Shown here one piece after another: positions 33,230 through 43,243 of a stretch of DNA of 64,000 bases; the stretch's first letter is position 1; the number at the start of each line of letters is the position of its first letter. The notes under the pieces were generated by a model. The model had not been told where the DNA came from and did not search any database. It worked only from the letters and a program-made list of their open reading frames with translations. The DNA comes from Euglena gracilis (taxonomy: Eukaryota; Euglenida; Euglenophyceae; Euglenales). Both the position numbers and the translations under genes were made by a program. Where the stretch lies: assembly GCA_039621445.1 (NCBI GenBank), contig CP154956.1, positions 39,086,553 to 39,150,552 on the forward strand, in the 5' to 3' direction.

Positions 33230-33432
33230 AAAAAATTCTGAATCATCGCAAGAGGGGGGGAACCTGGGAGTTCCTCACAAAATGGGTTGGATATAATGAT
33301 GGGGAGGAAACTTGGGAGCCGGTGGGGAATTTTATACACCGGTTTAGTGAGGAGTTGGTAAGGTATTGCTCGAAGAAAAATCTAGGGGTCGATTTGATGT
33401 CGGAATTGAAAAAATCTTTGAAACCCAAGTGA
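33093..33432 (+). CDS. E3 integrase C-terminus with chromodomain
   Basis: This is the continuation after a frame break: KTHRSFLKEYKEPEVF, then a chromodomain from Met at 33208 with DEWEVEKILNHR, WEFLTKWVGYNDGEETWEP and NFIHRF. The aromatic cage residues expected in the Y/W...W...W positions appear present. The stop is at 33430-33432. The likely role is targeting of the integration complex to modified histones. Confidence 0.9.
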
Positions 33433-35032
33433 GCCGAAAGTTGAAGGCTCGGTTCATTTTCCTTTTTTTTGGATGGGGGAGCCCAAATGTTTAAGGCTCT
33501 TGTTTTGAATCGGGCCAAGTGCTGTTTCGGCGAGTTATTTGTGTGCTACATATGCATTGCTTGTGCATCACATGTTTTGTTTTTGAATACACGATTCTCA
33601 TATGTTTTGATTTCTCGAGCATATGATGAAAGATGTCTCTCTCTCTCTCCCTCTCTCCATGTATTTTGTGCTTGCTCTTCTCTTTCGCTTTGCTCTCACA
33701 GGTTTTGAGGACTTGGAGGCTCCAAGCACGCCCAAGGGAGCCCCAAGGGAAAAGTGCGAGCGCACACCACAGCAAGGAGCGAGGAGACGAGTCAAGGAGC
33801 GAGGAGACGAGGAGACGAGTCAAGGAGCGAGGAGACGAGGAGACGAGTCAAGGAGCGAGGAGACGAGGAGACGAGTCAAGGAGCGAGGAGACGAGGAGAC
33901 GAGGAGATTTTACCCAACCAACCGAATACACCACGACCCAATTTGTCCATAGCACAGCCCCGTTGGGGCTTTCCTCTTTATAACGGCCCCAACGCCCGCT
34001 ACCCGAGCCCCGAGCCCCGCTGCCTATATTCCTCACCCCAACCTCACCACACCTTCCCATACCGTGAATGGAAAGGAGGACCGAAGGATTTGGATTTTTT
34101 TACCAAGGTCGAGCCATAGCCCCTGTGTAGGAGAGCGGCCCAAAGTGTATGGAGTTTTGATGATTTATTTGAATTCCGAATCATTGGTGGACATTGCAAG
34201 GGGGAAGAAGCCTCACCTTCTCCGTGGATGCGGGGGGGGGGCTGAATTTCTCCGATTTTTGGGTGAGCTCCCTCCAAACGTGTTTCGGTCGAGGGGGGGG
34301 GGGCGCCCATTCCCATGCCTGTGTCCAAAGAATTGTGTGATGGAGACCGCCTGATTTTTCGGTTGATGTATGATACACCATTCGACGACCCTGTGAATGG
34401 TTATTTTTTAAGTGAATTCCACCGGATTTCATTCATGGAGGGTTGGTTGCATTTCGGATGTCCACCAAGATTGTGTAGTGCAAGAGAACGTCCAATCCAA
34501 GAATTCGAGTTTTTTTTGTATGCCATGAGAAAGGGAGACACAAGCGCCCGGGGGGGGGGGTGCGGTCCGAACTCTCCCCAAAGCGGTCAAGCCGAACGTT
34601 CGGGGGGGGGGGGCAAAATTTCCCTCCAAAACTTTCCCTCCGGGGTGCAAAAAGTCAGAACTCTCCCCACGATGGGTTTTCGATGGGGGGGGCGCTAGCC
34701 AAATTTTGGTTTAATTTTGAATGAATTTCACAGAGTTCGTGGCAATGTTTCTCTTGGCACCTTTTTAATGCCCCCATCCGGGGGGGGGGGCGCTTGGATT
34801 TTTTTGGGGGGGGGGCGCTTTCGCACATTTCTGTGGAGCCGCTAAGTGGTGCCGTGTACCTTGTTTTTGTGGCAAGGTAACACAAGCGAGGGGCATAGGC
34901 GTTTCATCATTCCCTGTCTCAAAACATTGGTGAAGGATTCTCATTTTCTTTCGGGTTTCGTTCTGATTTTTTGGATTTCTTCGCTTTTTTTTGTTCATTT
35001 TTCATTTTTTTTGAGGGTCCGACTAATGTCGC
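33433..35032 (+). other. 3' region of E3 between chromodomain and 3' LTR
   Basis: 1.6 kb. It contains a CT-rich tract ending in tttgctctcacag at about 33701, a splice-acceptor-like site. A tandem repeat of gagcgaggagacgag type follows at about 33774-33905, in a small frame (to 33983) rich in R, E, S and D. Further on are many runs of 8-11 G (34231, 34298, 34551, 34598, 34783, 34806). There is no recognisable domain, and nothing resembling ORF3 of E1/E2. Confidence 0.6.
33774..33905 (+). repeat. Tandem repeat gagcgaggagacgag(gagacgag)tcaag
   Basis: Five units of about 20-28 bp, differing in the number of internal gagacgag blocks, in the 3' region of E3. Confidence 0.9.
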
Positions 35033-35043
35033 AAGGGAGGGGG
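35033..35043 (+). promoter_or_regulatory. Polypurine tract of E3
   Basis: aagggaggggg abuts the 3' LTR start TGTCGA at 35044, the expected position of the plus-strand primer. Confidence 0.88.
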
Positions 35044-35697
35044 TGTCGACTGTCGGGGTGTCCGACAGTCAAAAATGGTAAGGCGGAAGCTTTTGAAAAC
35101 ACGGAATTTTCATTCCGCACAGAACGCGCATTCAATAGGAAAAGCCTAATTTGAGGTTCTAATTTAACACAATTTGCTTCCGCAGACCTTTGTGGGTTTT
35201 TTTCCATTGGCTGACAATCAAAGATTGAATTGGAGAATCGAATTCAATACAAGGTGCATTGTTTGGAAGAATTGTCAATTTCAGGTCCCTCTTCCCACTT
35301 TCACGGTGTGTGCGTGTTTCTGTTGCCTTTTACCACCATCCACTACACCAAAACACCCATCCTGACCATTTCCAGTGTTTTTTGCATACTTAAGAAAGGG
35401 TGGGTGAAATGGCTTCGTGGGGATTGAAATTTGGGACTACATTTTTAAATGAACGGAATTTTGACTTTGTTCAAGATTGTTGGGAAAAAGTGAATTCGAT
35501 CCTACGCACACCCCTCTGGTCGGGGGGTATACCAGTGGGCGAAACGGGGGGTGGCCTGAGCCCTCCACCACCCGGAAAAACATTGGCCCCGGGCCAGGGA
35601 ACGGCAGCCCCAGGGGTGGGTGTTGGGGACGAGGCAGCCGGCCGGGGGGCTGGGGTCTCGGGTCCGACGCTCGCAGGGGGGGCGCCGGGTGTGAACA
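35044..35697 (+). repeat. 3' LTR of E3
   Basis: 654 bp, TG...CA termini, about 99% the same as 23163-23816. It is followed by target duplication GCTG. In this copy a frame starting at 35409 (MASWGLKFG) stays open to the LTR end and beyond. In the 5' LTR it is broken by a one-base difference. Confidence 0.97.
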
Positions 35698-37769
35698 GCT
35701 GCAGGTTGATCCCGCATATCCGCCAATAGCGGTGGGTTATTGTCAGGGAGGGGTTCGCCTCTAGGCGGATCGATGTAGGTGGGGTTGCGGACACGTTCGC
35801 GAGTATCGTCCAGGATTTTCTGTGCTTGTGCACGCTCCGCAGCTTCAGGCTCGATTTCTGCCCTATGGGCTCTTTGGGCCAGTTCGGCTTGTTCGACCTG
35901 TTGCTGGGTGGGTTCAGGAATAGGCAGTTCCTCTGTGGTGGCCTGTTGGCCTAGAGCTACTGTTGTCTCCTGTGTTTGCGCCATTGGCGCTGTTACAAGC
36001 TGTGGCGCCGTTGCGGCTGCTACAGACTGTGGCGCGGTTTGCGCTGCTGCAGCAGCCGGCGCTGCTGCTTTTCCTGGCACTGGTCTGGGGGGTTGCGCTG
36101 TTGGCGCTGGCTTGGCCTGCACGGCAAACGGTACGGTCACGGGAGGGGTGCCGCTTGTTGGCCACACGACGCCCGACGTTGCTTTGCAGGGGTAGCCTGT
36201 CTGGCTGGGGCTGGGGCAGGAGATGGGGGTTTCGGTCTCCCCATTGGGGACGAAGATTCTGGCCTACCTCGTTTCCCCAGGTCTGCTGGCCTGTACGGCT
36301 GTGACACATATCTGCGTTCTGCAGACCGTAGGCCCTGGAGTTGTTCCAGGGATTGGTAGTACTTGATGGCTTGCTGAGGTGATGTGAAGTGTGGTTCTGG
36401 AAGAGGTTCATGTGCCGTTGGTACATCCCCTTCCACAGCCATACGGCCTTCGGCCTCGGCTTGCTCCACATCTTCAGCCCAGGTTCCAGACTCTTGAGCC
36501 ACCGGAATATCCCGTTGTACGGGTAACTGACTTCCAGCTTCCAAATGTGCTGGAAATGGAAATGGTGGTAGTGCCGTTGACGGTTGCGTCGTTGGCTGAT
36601 ACGCATATTGCGTTAGAGTTTCCCAATATTCGGGTGGTGGCGGTCTTGGCAACGAGGAGGGTACTGGGTATCGCGAAAAATTCGCGATGGCTGCACCATT
36701 GGTGCTGGGATATCTCCCGCCTCGCTTTCCGCCACTGGGGGGCTATGCTCCCGCATATATTCGGTGAATGCACCTGTGTGATGACGAATCCGCGGCATCG
36801 GCGGTACCTGGATACCCAGTGTACGCATGCTGACATATTCCCCAGGCGTGAAGTACACTTTGCCTGTCATCAGAGTTTGGCCACAAGCGCACCATTGTGC
36901 AATAGGCCTATTGGCCAGGCCTAAAATCTGACGACAGTGGGTATCCCACATCACTTGTAAGGAGGGGTCTGCTCTTTCGAGTGCGCTAACTCGCAGGGCA
37001 GTCCGCAGGGTTTTCTCTGCGAGATTCGCCAATTCTGCAATGAATGCGGGGTATGGCACTGTTGGTGCTGGCTGGGGCGTCTCATGCGCCGCAGGGATCG
37101 CATAAGGGGATATACTACTGCTGCTGAGCGCGGTCTGAGCCGCAGGCTCCCGACCGGGTTGAGCAGCAGGAGGGGGCATCGCCTGTACGGCGTGTACCTG
37201 GTGCGTGACACCCTGTACTGTTTGAGATTGGGGTTATGTTTGGGGTTGTTGAGTCATAACGTACCGTGGTGTATACAGGATGGGAGGTGAGTGACCAGGC
37301 ATGGCATAATGCGCCTGCTCCATTGGAGGTGCCTGTCCGTGTCTCGCATACTGCTGTTGTTCCATTGGAACTTGGTCTACCTGCCGGGGTTGTGTCTGTT
37401 CCATTTGAACTTGATATGCCTGTTGAGGCTGTGCCGCATATGCAGCTCCCATTGGCACAGGGGCCGCATAAGCTTGAGGTGGCGGTTGCGCCTGAGATGG
37501 GGGCGGCAGTTGTGCCTGATAGGGGGGCGGCATTTGTGCCTGAGAGGGAACTGACATATGTGACTGAGAGGGATATTTGTGCCTGACCCATTTGAGGGGG
37601 GGGTGGCATTTGTGCCTGAGCCGCATAAGCAGCTGGAGGGGGTTGAGATACCGCATATGCGGGCGCCCCTTGGGGGTGGGGGTGCCGCCTCATAGGCGTG
37701 GGGGGGGGGGTAGGGAGGGATGGCATACTGTATAGGGGGCGGTCCTGGGCCGCGCCCTGGGTCTTGCAT
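35698..37769 (-). pseudogene. E2 ORF3, N-terminal and central part
   Basis: A possible start ATG at 37769 follows the splice-acceptor-like site by 44 bases. The N-terminus is rich in P, Q, A and Y with repeats of PPPSQAQ and PPPYQAQ type, in alternating frames because of indels. The conserved core on 36613-37179 reads MWDTHCRQILG, then AQWCACGQTLMTG (about 36863-36902), then TEYMREHSPP. A further frame, 36137-36652, has KYYQSLEQLQG and SQPYRPADLG. The end is alanine/glutamine-rich and breaks off at the E3 insertion. It corresponds to E1 ORF3, with function unknown. Conservation of the cysteine motif between two decayed copies suggests past selection. Confidence 0.72.
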
Positions 37770-37813
37770 TGGTCCGGGGACCGAAAGCAACAAAAAAAAG
37801 TAGTTTTGATGAG

Positions 37814-37850
37814 CTGTAGAAAAACAAGAGAGAAATGAACTGGTGTTGGG
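37814..37850 (-). promoter_or_regulatory. Candidate 3' splice site ahead of E2 ORF3
   Basis: On the minus strand a pyrimidine-rich run ends in tttttctacag, with the AG at 37815-37814, between the pol stop (37879) and the ORF3 ATG (37769). It matches the eukaryotic 3' splice consensus well. Confidence 0.45.
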
Positions 37851-37878
37851 AGAAAACACAGAGAGGGACGGATAAGGC

Positions 37879-39304
37879 CTATAGGCCGATTTCAAAATTA
37901 TTCACAGAAATGTCTACGTTATTTCGTTTATTCCACAGCTTCCAGTCCTGTTGGACATAACCAATAAAACTGGAGGCTGGCTCCCGGGTGTCCTCTTCTG
38001 GCCCATAGCCTTTCCACCTGACCTTCCAGTAGTGGACTCCTTGATCAATTTTGTGATCGAGAATTTTGTCCACCACAAAATCATCCGTTTCGGGTAACTT
38101 GGAACGGGGCTTGAAATAAAAGCACGGTAGTGCTTTGCCATTAGGCGGGGAAGGGTATGGCTTGAAATTATCCATGTGAACATCCTTGATCCCGTTGGGC
38201 AGTGCCACCCTATAGCGGCCACTGTTACCAACGCGTTCAAGAATTTCACAGGGCCCGAGCCAGAGGGGGCCCTGGAAGCTTGCATACGGATTCGGCTATT
38301 CTGAACCCATACGCGATCACCAGCACTATAGCCAGGTGATTTTACTTCTTGTAAAAGTTTATTTCTCTTTTGAGAATGTATATCAGTAATGCGCTTCTGA
38401 ACAATAGTTATGAGAGACTCTACTTCGGAGAACCATTTCTCACAGGTTACGCTACTTCGAGCTGGTCTCTCTGATGGTATATCACCATTCTCTGGAGGGT
38501 CTCGCCCAAAAACAATTTTATACGAGGAATGCGGTAAAACTAAACCCGGTGCGGTGTTTATATAAAAGAGGGACCATGGCAATACCTGGACCCAGGCCTG
38601 GCGCGAGTCAGCCAGTGAGAGGCGTAGCATATTTACAACAGCCTTCACTGCTGCCTCCGCGCGGCCATTGCCCTTCGGGCGATATATAATGGAAAAATGC
38701 TGTTCGATTCCGAGTAAACCGCATAGGGTTTTGAAGAATCGAGAGGACCAAATGATCTTGATCACTGACAATCTCATTCGGCAAGCCCATTAGGCATATG
38801 CACTTCTCCATAAATATCTGCGCTAAAATTTGTGCGGTTAACCCTGCCTTTGCCATGGAACGGCTACTATGTAACCACTCAACCGACAGACGACAACAAA
38901 AAAATAATCGTACATTTTGCCGTCTGATCCTTTGCAAGGTTCTAATTCCAGAAAATCCATGCAGAGGGATGTAAAAATGTCAGGGGTACGGGGGAAAAGT
39001 CCAGCGTACCAGGGGGGGGGGTACGTCTGCGCGGTTTTACCGCTTGACAAATTTGGCACCGTTGCGAAATTTGCAAGCAGCGCGAATGCAAATCTTTTTC
39101 TTTCAGGGTTGTACAATACCTGCGACCCACCAAAGAAAGAAGATTAGGGGCCCCAGGGTGACCTTGGTTGTGATAACTTAAAAGTACTTCATCAACCCAG
39201 TCACGGGGTATACAATATTTATATCCCGCATCATCGCGGTAAACCAACCGTAAAGGGGAAAGGGAATAATTATGTACAGTCTTGCCATTGCGCAGTCTGT
39301 GCAC
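37879..39304 (-). pseudogene. E2 integrase and chromodomain
   Basis: Zinc finger: HNQGHPGAPNLL and CQICQAVKP (39304-38942). Core: the first Asp is kept in CMDFLELEPC (about 38944-38962), the second in IVSDQDHL, and Glu in NGRAEAAVKA. The C-terminal part has GDRVWVQNS, then ALPNGIKDVHMDNFKP. The chromodomain on 38208-37879 reads DDFVVDKILDHK, HYWKVRWKGYGPEEDT and ASSFIGYV. The catalytic residues survive, but at least three frame changes (about 38950, 38750, 38250) break the protein. Confidence 0.88.
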
Positions 39305-39600
39305 TATCGTGCTATATGCAGGGTCATGTGATTAATCCCATTCGCGAAAGAAGAGGGGGGACGGAAATTCAGATCGCGTAATGCGACGGGGACCAGGTGT
39401 GCGGCCTCGCCGCCTTCTCCCCCGTATAGGGGAGATTTGTAATGAACGAAAAATCGACGAAACGGGAAAAGAGTCCAACATATCGTCGGCTGTGTCATAT
39501 CGACGTGCATAGTCATCAGCCTCTTGGCTGCCATGAAAGGTGGCATCACCTTCATCTGGGTTACCGGGGTAATGCCAAGGTGCTCGACTAAGCGGGACTG

Positions 39601-40020
39601 CTACTTTCTGTGTATGGCCAGGGTATATACAACCACTGGGTTGAATTGGCTCAAAAATTCATGCCATCGGCATCTTCGGCCTACAGAAGACATAGCTTTG
39701 TTCAGATCCTCGGTGTACCAGTGTTGAAGACTCTCATGGTCAGTCAACACCAGTATTTGCACCAAGGAGCTGGCGACCCAACTACGTAATTTTTGCAAGA
39801 TAAGTACGATTGCGTACGTTTCCTTCTCACGGATACTCCATTTGACTTGGCCTTTGCCATCTTCACCTTGTAGCTTTCTACTGAAAAATGCTACAGGGCG
39901 TAATTCGTTAACCGCGTTATGCAGGCTTAGAACACCGCGTACAGCGTAATCGCTGCTGTCGACTTCCAGCACATAAGGCTTATAGGGATCCGCGATGTCG
40001 AGTACGACATTTTCAAGCAT
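39601..40020 (-). pseudogene. E2 RNase H domain
   Basis: YVLEVDSSDYAVRGVLS, FFSRKLQGEDGK, KETYAIVLILQK and LVLTDHESLQHW are all visible, so the acidic residues are kept. The frame is cut after VVVYTLAIHRK, where E1 has YTPGHTQ, a local frameshift. The connecting thumb region of RT is on 40313-40038 (FCGHILNNGQR, LKGFLGFAQYY). Confidence 0.88.
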
Positions 40021-40037
40021 TAGCTTTTTATTGCTCT

Positions 40038-41060
40038 CTAGAGATCACGCATATCTGCGTCCCATTTGATTTTGGTATTTTCGGGTGCGTGATTTTTGAG
40101 TTGCCTCGATAGAGGCACCGCGATTTTCGTGAAATCATTCATGCAAATCGCGTAGTATTGGGCGAATCCCAAAAATCCTTTCAAGTGGGTGATGGTCTTA
40201 ATGACCTCGGGTGTCCATTTCTTAATGGCCTCTAGCTTGCTAGGCGCCGCTCGGCGTTGGCCATTATTAAGAATGTGACCGCAAAACTTTATCGTTTCGC
40301 GAAACAAGTGCATTTTAGCTCCTTTGACAAAACGTCTGTGTTTGAGAAATGTGGCTAATACCGCGCGACCATCACGATGGTGAATGTCGAGAATATTCTC
40401 GTGTGTATTCGCTGAAGGAGGGGGGTACCAACCAACACTTCATCAATGTACACCAGCGCAAACGGTAAATCCCGTAAGACCCATTGGATCATGCGCTGAA
40501 ACATTGCTGGTTCATTCTTAACACCCATTGGTAAAACCGTCCATTGGTAAACACCTTTGGATGTTACAAAAGCCATATAGGCTTGCGAATCGGGATCCAG
40601 ATGCATTTGGTGGAAACCATCCTCTAGGTCAAAAATTGACCACAAGCGGTTATCTGCTTGCTTTGTGATGAGGTCCTCAATTAGAGGTAACGGGAATGGG
40701 TCATCCTTGGTTTGTGATTTTTAAGTACCGATAATCCAGTACCAGCCTCCACTTTTTCTGACCTGATGGGTCTAGGGGCTTAGGAACCACAAAAGCCTGG
40801 GAGGTCCATTCACTCTTGGAAGGGATGATCCACTTCCGCTCTATGAGCTTTTCAATCATTTCATTGAGAGCTATCTCTATTTCTCCTGAACAACGTAAAA
40901 ATTTCCGATGAATTGGCTTTGCGCCTTCCTTAAGCTCGATCTTACAAACTCCAAAAGGTCCGCAAATAGCGGGATCTATATTGCAAGCATAAACAGGATT
41001 TAGCAAAACACCAGAAAATTTGCGACTGATGCGCGTAGAAAATTCTGCTGAATTGGGGTG
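40038..41060 (-). pseudogene. E2 reverse transcriptase
   Basis: Fingers (KWIIPSKSEW, SQAFVVPKP, WRLVLDYRYLK) are at the end of the long frame 42053-40701. Palm (MWSIFDLEDGFHQMHL, GVYQWTVLPMGVKN) is on 40645-40355, and thumb on 40313-40038. The catalytic box reads YIDE instead of YIDD (about 40439-40450), which removes one metal-binding Asp. With stops between the segments, this enzyme is inactive. Confidence 0.9.
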
Positions 41061-41079
41061 CTGTCCTGCACTTTCAATG

Positions 41080-41700
41080 ACAGCGGAAACCTGTTTATGG
41101 GTCATATCGACCATACGGGTGGCAGAACGGTGATGCCCATCGGCATTGTGGATAAGAGCCGTATCGGCTCCCACATGGTCTGTCTGATACAACACACTAA
41201 CATCCAGGGGTGGAGATTGAGAAACATGGAAAGCATCAAAGAAACAAACACGGAAAATGATTTCTTGAAAAGGTGGTAACACCACTCCACGGAAATCCTC
41301 GAATTGAGGTACATCATTTGGTAGGTCCCACCAATAGAATGTGACATTGGCCAAATTTTGAAACCATTCCGCTTCGGGTTTCACCGGAACAATTAATGCG
41401 CCTCGAGCTTGATCCTTGAAAATCTTATCTACAACAAGCGGGATAAGTCTTAGGGGTGGATGCATCCATAGGATAGTGTCTGCCCAAAACTTATCAAAAG
41501 CATTACAATGTTGCGACCAATGTCGCGGTAATCGCGAATGCGCGTTGGAGGAGAATGCATCAATTTCCAAGGTCAAATCGAAAGACTCCGCCATATCGGC
41601 GATTTTTGAAAACCAATGTTTCAAAATTCGATGTTGACCAAATTGAAAAGCATTCCAGGTATTCTTGGTGTACTTGGAGATCCTCAACATCCTGAAGGGG
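41080..41700 (-). pseudogene. E2 Dam-like domain between protease and RT
   Basis: Within the frame 42053-40701: LTLEIDAFSSNAHSRLPRHW (Asp near 41556), AFDKFWADTILWMHPPLRLI (HPP at about 41450-41470), ARGALIVPVKPEAEWF, then a conserved tail FRGVVLPPFQEIIFRVCFFDAF also found in E1. It aligns with the E3 Dam-like block (VDCFAS ... WLNPPWSL ... ICILPDW) and with the DIRS domain of E4. The Asn or Asp of the NPPY-type motif is His here. Confidence 0.68.
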
Positions 41701-42053
41701 GGGAACACGCTGTAACACAGAACAAAGGAATTGTGAATCATCCACACACATGTCCATAGGACTCGATCCAGGTGGGGCATGGGACGGTTGGGCATATACC
41801 CAGTCATCGGTGATGCGCGATATCGCGGAATGCGCGATATGCGCGGAATTCGCACTATGTGCGGCAAGCTCGATATGCGCGGGGGTGTTGGAGAGCGCCA
41901 TAGGCGCACAGGGAGCGCTACGCGCAAGTCCAAGAGGGAGGATATGCCTTTGCACTGTAGTGCTTGATTCACTTTCGCGAATTGCGAAAAACTGCCAAGT
42001 GTATTCGTGAGCTGTGAATAACTACCAAGTGTACTGATGGGTGTATCACCCAT

Positions 42054-43200
42054 GATACCAAGGCTGTGGACCTTTTGGTTACCTGTTACACCCGTACCGC
42101 TGGTATAGGTACCACTACCAGGTGTAGGGGGGAAACATTCCAGGTTGCGGGATCCAATCGGATTAGTTTGGATGTTTCAACTACACATCCACAATCAAAA
42201 TCATGGTAAGCGGAGATTCTCCGACAGTGAGCGCATTGGTAGGAGGGTTGGTGCATGTGGTGCGCGTTTGTGTGGGTGTCAGTGCATAAGTTGGTGTCGG
42301 TTGGGATAGCTGCTAGGGGTGTACAGGGGTGTCTGACATCGACACACCTGGTGGAAAACGAAAAAGTTGTGCAGCTGGGCGGCTACTCGACACCGTAATT
42401 ACTTCAGGCATTTGGGCTTTCGCCTGGGAACCCAGCGAAACGTGCGGGGTTAAGCTACTGGCTTTTCCTACCGCATGGGAAACGAGCGGAAAAAGTGCGG
42501 CGGGTAGGGGGGCAGCTTTCTCTTTACCCCTAGGGTAGGAAACGGTGTTTTCGGTTGTGGAAAACGTTGTGGAAATGCCCGGGGGCCGTCCTGGGTGACG
42601 TCACGGGGAACAAGTTTGGGGTGTGGTGTGTGTGTGGGACGTAGTGCGCAAGCCGTGCGAAGGACAATCCACCACCAATCGGTGTTGCCGGAGGAACGGA
42701 AAAACGAGTATGACATCAGAACCGGCGATATGCGCCTCGAATGCCCAATACCCAGAAAATTTTGGAATTGTGGGGGGGGGTGTGGTGCTTCGGGATAATG
42801 GGGTGGACTATGTCCAAAATGCATCCCAAGTCACCACCGCACATGGGGCTGTTGTCTGCAGTCATAATTTTGATGGGATTCTTGGCATGAACCAAGAGGG
42901 GGGTGGGTATAAGTCCTTTGCGGAAAAGAAGGGGAATTCAACACCCTGTGTCGACTAAAATTTTGGCTTGTGCTCAGAAATTTTGAGTTTTGATTTTCAT
43001 TTGGACAGAAAGTTCCATGGGGGGTACGCAAAGCGAAGGGGCAGGCGTAAAATTGTTGTCGCGCCAAATGCTCAATGACCCTTGGCTTACTTTGCTCAAC
43101 ATTCCAAGCAAAAATTTGGCGCGGGGAGTGGGGGACCCAAAAAATTTTCCGGGTACCGACCAAAAAGACGGATGGGCAGGGGGGGCAGGGGTGATCAGTT
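42054..43200 (-). pseudogene. E2 protease region and linker, degenerate
   Basis: Between gag and the Dam-like/RT frame the minus strand has no long frame. A stretch at about 42640-42760 reads FEAHIAGSDVILVFPFLRQH, then VVDCPSHGL. This matches the C-terminal signature of Ty3-type retropepsins (DVILGxPFL ... VVD). The active-site DT/SG segment could not be located. The sequence from 42054 to 42620 is a low-complexity linker. Confidence 0.5.
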
Positions 43201-43243
43201 TCTAATCAGCCCATAGGTCCGTGCGCTCAGACCTCGGGCTCTC

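Larger units (their letters stand above)
23163..35697 (+). mobile_element. E3: Ty3/gypsy chromovirus carrying two methyltransferase-like domains
   Basis: A 12,535-bp element with 654-bp LTRs (TGTCGA...GAACA), a perfect 4-bp target duplication GCTG at 23159-23162 and 35698-35701, a PBS-like TGG start after the 5' LTR and a purine tract before the 3' LTR. The interior has gag; pol made of a C5-methyltransferase-like domain, a Dam-like domain, protease, RT, RNase H, integrase and chromodomain; and a 1.6-kb 3' region. LTR differences are about one substitution and two short indel sites, so the insertion is recent. Three frame breaks (about 25870, 30710, 33093) interrupt the coding sequence. It is inserted in ORF3 of E2. 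Confidence 0.97.

Noticed and set aside
33623-33983. Arginine/glutamate-rich small ORF as a host gene
   Set aside because: It is the translation of a tandem repeat inside E3; kept only as part of the E3 3' region.
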